DNA from: Hippophae tibetana
Lineage: Eukaryota; Streptophyta; Magnoliopsida; Rosales; Elaeagnaceae
Direction of reading: 5' to 3'
Assembly (NCBI GenBank): GCA_037013495.1
Contig: CM072806.1
Location: forward strand, 5,729,001 to 5,793,000
DNA: 64,000 nucleotides
Shown: one piece after another, positions 59,588 through 64,000 of the stretch
How the letters are laid out: every line of letters starts with the position of its first letter
Position numbering within the stretch: position 1 is the first letter of the stretch
Position numbers and translations under genes: made by a program
The notes under the pieces: model-generated
What the model saw: the letters and a program-made list of their open reading frames with translations, nothing else
Told to the model about the DNA's origin: nothing
Database searches by the model: none

Positions 59588-62406
59588 CACTATTATAGAA
59601 TGTGGTATTTAAGTTGATATGTAAAGTTAGTTTTTGGAGAAAATCGACTTATAATAAATTTAAAGTCGGTTCAGTGAAAAATTGACTAGCGTCAGTTCAA
59701 CACTTAAACCGACGCTATCCACGTAATTAATTTTTTTATCAATTATTATTTTATTTGAACTGTTTAAAAATAAATTTGTATTTATATATAATATTTTTTT
59801 AATTAATCAATTGGTTTTTAAAATTATATAATATATAGAATTTTATTTGGATACATACTTAATTTTATGCATATGTTTTTCATATGTAATTATCGAATTT
59901 GGATAACATGAAAAATACTACAATATAAAAAAGTTTATATATGAGAAAAAATATAAAAGGTCTATATATAGTTAATTAAAATCTTACAAAATAATTGACA
60001 AAAAAATAAAAAAAATTATTTTTTAATTTTAATTTTAAAAACTGTTAAAATAAAAAAATGCACTACATGGATACATAATTAATTTTATGTACATGTATTC
60101 CTTACGTAATTACCGAATTTGGATAACATGAAAAAAACAATACAAAAAAGTTTTCAAAAAACTATAAAAAATATATAGTTAATTAAAATCTTAAAAAATA
60201 ATTGACCAAAAAAATACAAAAATTGTATTGTTTAATTGATTTCAATTTTAAAAATAGTTAATTAAAATAAAAAATTAAATACATGTGGATAACATCAGTT
60301 CAACACGTTAACTAATGCTACACATAGTGTTGATTGACGCGTAGAATTGATGTTACACATATGGATAACATTAGTTCAACACGTCAATTGACACTATTCA
60401 CATGTATTTTTCCATTTCTTTTCTCTCTTATCCATCACAACATCATTTTTGCGCGTAGTTACCACCCAAAAAAACTCAAAAACCGAGCTTACCTCCTCTA
60501 CTCTTTCTCATTTTCTAGCCACCTCTTACCACCATTTTCAACATTGTTTAGTGGGTTATCTTCCTCTCCATATTATCTTTCAGATCCCCTATTTTTTTAA
60601 GCAAAATACTCAAAAAATATATACCAATTTTCTCACTTACAAAACACCTATTTTATCTTTATTTCCTTCATTTAGTCACTTTATTTACTCTTGTAAGTAT
60701 TTTTATTAATCCTACGCACTTATTATTCAATTTGCTTTATTTTTTGTATAATTTTTTTATTTATGTATGTTTTGCATTATGTTTGTTATTATATGTTTGG
60801 CTGATTTTATGTGGTGATTTTATGTGGAAATAATATTTGGATGTTATGGGTTTGAGAGACTAAAATATTTACCGTATGTGAATAAATTTATTTATAAATA
60901 AATAATTAAATTTTATTAAGTAAAAGTAATACAATTTTAAAATGATTAAAATGATATTTTTTTGTATTATGTATGTTTTGGTATAATAATACCTAAAATA
61001 TATTGATTGGATACATAATTAATTAATATGCTTAATTAATGTCATTAATTGAAAATGGACAAATTTTGGATGTCAAAGTGTAGAATTGAGCAGGACTATA
61101 TTTTTGGAGTTAAAAGTTTCATGGAATTTGCTTGTAGAAATAATAATAATGAAACTAGTATAATTCGAGTCCATGTGTTAAATGTAAAAATGAGCAATTT
61201 CATGAAGTTGACGAGGATAAGTATCACCTTATCTGTAATGGTATTCTTTTGAGCTATAAATGTTGGTATTATCATGGAGAAAATATTGATAATACTCATG
61301 AGGAAGAGATAAATAAGAATGTGAGTGGATTACATACATCTTATCATAATGTACACACATAAAATATGTTTTATGGTGTTGAAGATGAACTATGTGAGGA
61401 TGATCCCGAAACTTTTAAAAACTTCTAGAAGATGCTGAAAAACCGTTGTATCCAAAATGCAAGAAATATACTAAAATATCGGGATTGATTCATTTGTACA
61501 ATATGAAGGTAATCCACAGAATTACTAAATCTACTAATATATATCTTTCATAAGGGTATTGAATTGTCATCTTCAATGTATGAAGTGAAGAAATCTCTTA
61601 GTTGATTTGGTATGGAATATCATAAGATTCATGCTTGTCCAAATAATTGCATTCTTTATCGAAAAAAATATAAGATATTAGATGATTGTTCAATGTGTAA
61701 AGAATTTAGATGGAAGCATGCTACAACTGAGACAACACCTAAGAAAGGCCACCTCACAAAGGTTCTATGATATGCATATTTTTGATGATTTACAAGAAGA
61801 TTGGACAGAACATTTTGTTCAAATTATAACATCAAGAGAATAATATAATCTTGAATAATATAGGACAACACCACGATAATATTTATAATGTTTTAATTTC
61901 TTCATTCATATGTCTCTGAAATTTAGAGTACTACTTGTTTCATAAATGTTTACGTGCTCATGTATGTAGGAGAATAAATAGTTATATGGATCAACTGTTT
62001 TTTGCCCAATTTTCTTGTCACTATGTTGATGATTCTAAGCCAACCAAGTTTGCTCACAAAATCCATTACACTTTGACGACATCATTTTATTTATAATTTA
62101 AGTTAACTATATATATGTATTGTATATATATTATTTTTTTGTAATAAATTTAATAATAAAGTAATTAATTATATTTAAATTTTCAATTATTTGTATCATT
62201 ATTTACACTTTGTTAAATAGATTTTAGTTTTTTTTATACTATATGTGATTGAATACAGATTATTATTAGAGTAAAAAATGAGTACAAATATGAAAAAAAT
62301 CAATATTTATGTGTAAAGTCGATTCACGCATTGAACCGACTTTAAATTTTAAGTCAATCAATTTAAAATCAGTTTTTAACCAATTTTAATGATCCATTTT
62401 ATAGTG
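59588..62406 (+). mobile_element. CACTA (En/Spm-type) DNA transposon, degenerate
   Basis: The left end CACTATTATAGAATG (59588) and the right end, read in reverse as CACTATAAAATGGATC (62406), are CACTA termini. Subterminal sequences are also inverted copies: TTTAAAGTCGGTTCA occurs near 59658-59672 on the plus strand and near 62325-62343 on the minus strand. Further internal repeats (ACATYAGTTCAACACG) occur at 60293-60312 and 60368-60385. The element is about 2.8 kb and encodes broken pieces of a TNP2-like transposase, listed separately. The 3-bp flanks (AAA on the left, ATG on the right) do not match, so the target duplication is lost or an end is misplaced. Confidence 0.8.
61055..61860 (+). 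pseudogene. Broken CACTA (TNP2-like) transposase
   Basis: The frame starting at 61055 (MDKFWMSKCRIEQDYIFGVK) matches the transposase-associated zinc-binding domain that opens plant CACTA transposases. A frameshift near 61160 moves the match to another frame (CVKCKNEQFHEVDEDKYHL, then CNGILLSYKCWYYHGE). Later come EDAEKPLYPKCKKYTKISGL (about 61424), then HKIHACPNNCILYRKK (about 61619) and CSMCKEFRWKHATTETTPKK. These are in register with the family order but split by stops and frameshifts. The catalytic RNase H-like core is largely missing. The element cannot make a working transposase. Confidence 0.82.
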
Positions 62407-62409
62407 ATG

Positions 62410-62412
62410 AAA

Positions 62413-62447
<35 letters not shown>

Positions 62448-63395
62448 AAGATTATTATGTATTCATGACTACAACTATGAAATTAAGCTATGATATTTAT
62501 AATTATGAACTAAGTTGTATTATATTTCTTATTATCCTAATTATTATAAAATAAAATAAAAAACCAATAATTTTTCCACATATGAATTATAAATTTTTTA
62601 AATGACACACACATAGATTTAACACAATAAACATGAAACTATGATAACGCATGCAACAGCAATGCACGTGAAATCATGAGTACATATGATATATACTATT
62701 ATTTTCTTGATAACAAATCAAGGATTCGAATCTTAATGACCTCTTATCTTCATGTAAGACTTAGTTATAGTCACACCACTAACACTAACCTCATAATTAT
62801 TGATAATTCAAGAAGTGTGTTATTATCTCTAATCCTAGTAAGGTTTATTTGAATAAGAAAAAAAAGCATATGAAATCTTTATATAACAATGCATATTTAG
62901 TTCTAAAAATGCTAAGAACATGACTTTTTATACTAATACTTGCACTCATATTATTTATATTGTAACACATAGTTAGATTATTTAAAAAAAAATTATTTTT
63001 TAAATAATTTTATCACGTGAGAGATACAATATAATTAATACAAGTATAAAAATGCATACAAACATGGACTAAACTAGTGGACGGAGGTCCACACTAAGGA
63101 AAAAATAGTAGTATTTTTTTTGTAAAAAACAAAAATAATAAAAATAAAATAAACATTTGGTACTCTTTGTAATAATTTTATATACATTTTTTTATTCTTA
63201 CCATTTATCAAAATTAAAACTTTAGTGTAAATTGTATATGTCATCTTAAAATATACTAATTTTTTAATATTTTTATTACTTATTCATACGTTTTTATTTT
63301 ATAATTTATATTATTATTAATTATATATTAAACCCAAGCCTAGTGCCCCAGACCCATCGTTTTGCCCTAAGTAACACACAAATTTCAACTTGTAA
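62410..63395. other. AT-rich intergenic region
   Basis: It starts with a (TA)n tract (62416-62445) immediately beside the CACTA element. No gene or structured element is seen. Confidence 0.55.
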
Positions 63396-63404
63396 GGTTT
63401 GACA

Positions 63405-64000
63405 ATGAAATCAACTAGAATTGATCAATTTTTCAAAATGATAAATTTCAAAAATTATGAAGTCAATACAACAATGCTGGTATCATCTGATTCTGATGCT
63501 TCAACATTAGAGCACCTTCATACAAAATTAGCAAAAATTGAGAGTATTGTTGAGCATGGTATTTTGGAACGTGATCCTGGGAAACATTTACAAATAAGTG
63601 AATATAATTGTTAACGAACGAAATAACATTCGAACAACTTACATAAATCAACGTGCATCAACCTAAGCTTTTAAACTTTCCAAGCTAGATCTGGTCAGCC
63701 AACATCAACGTGCATTCCAAAGTTCATGATTTGAGCTTTTTCTTACATGGTTAGAATATTTTGCCGAAACTGATGCAACTTATTGTTAACCTTGCTATAT
63801 ATTATGTAATTATCTGAATATTCTAATCAAAGAACCTTCATTGTTGATGGATTTCGAAATTGGAAGAAAGTGAGAAATGACCAAAATAATGCTTTTTTTG
63901 AAACACGTGGGCAAGGATCCGAACTCTAGCCACAAAATTATTGACATAGCATGTAAGGACTTGTTAAATAATGCGTATGGTGTACCTAAAATGGTTTCTA
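63405..64000 (+). pseudogene. Decayed zinc-finger MYM/TTF-type (hAT transposase-like) gene, cut by window end
   Basis: From the ATG at 63405 a 69-codon frame (STRIDQFFKMINFKNYEVNT ... HGILERDPGKHLQISEYN) matches the N-terminus of plant 'zinc finger MYM-type protein 1-like' proteins, which are domesticated or relic hAT transposases with a TTF zinc finger. It stops at 63614. Further pieces of the family follow in the plus strand after stops: a VDGFRNWKKVRNDQNNAFFE-like segment near 63845-63905, then ACKDLLNNAYGVPK at the window edge. The intervening zinc-finger part is damaged. The rest lies outside the window. Confidence 0.65.

Noticed and set aside
60334-60709. Two overlapping 86-88 codon frames inside the CACTA element
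   Set aside because: Ser/Leu/His-rich frames in a subterminal repeat region, with no similarity to the known second CACTA protein; probably chance.

Overview
This is plant nuclear DNA, almost certainly from a eudicot. The evidence is very AT-rich intergenic sequence with (TA)n and (ATT)n tracts, genes split by GT-AG introns, plant-only families (phytosulfokine precursor, class A heat-shock factor, PCFS4-type cleavage factor), a nuclear tRNA-Leu, and fragments of Copia, CACTA and hAT-like elements. I cannot name the species from the sequence.

Layout. Positions 1-9.8 kb are gene-poor, with AT-rich foldback repeats and one probable pseudo-exon at about 6.47-6.77 kb. From 9.9 to 23.5 kb two cytosolic class I fructose-bisphosphate aldolase genes lie in tandem on the minus strand. 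Both have a complete 358-residue reading frame split at the same codons, with exons of 28, 228 and 821 nt; the introns of the first copy have grown. From 24 to 36 kb there is a repeat-rich gap with a decayed Copia gag (26.9-27.6 kb), a tRNA-Leu(AAG) at 32.1-32.2 kb, and a foldback element at 33.2 kb. At 36.6-37.1 kb there is a three-exon phytosulfokine precursor gene on the plus strand whose hormone core reads YIHTQ instead of YIYTQ.

A seven-exon Pcf11-like (PCFS4-type) mRNA cleavage/polyadenylation factor occupies 39.4-46.4 kb on the minus strand. A seven-exon ribosome-biogenesis factor RPF2 (Brix domain) occupies 49.5-51.7 kb on the plus strand and is followed by an exact 200-bp tandem duplication. 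A two-exon class A heat-shock factor, most like HSFA3, occupies 54.3-56.7 kb on the minus strand. The right end carries a nearly complete but broken CACTA DNA transposon (59.6-62.4 kb) and the start of a decayed zinc-finger/hAT-type transposase-like gene that runs off the window.

The genes are unrelated housekeeping, stress and signalling genes. Apart from the aldolase pair, there is no sign that they work together. I found no CRISPR array, phage, plasmid or gene-cluster system. The most interesting item is the phytosulfokine variant. The CACTA element, the aldolase pair, a T12G28 homopolymer and the 200-bp duplication also deserve a second look. Exon boundaries were assigned by eye from splice signals, reading phase and family conservation; no search was run.
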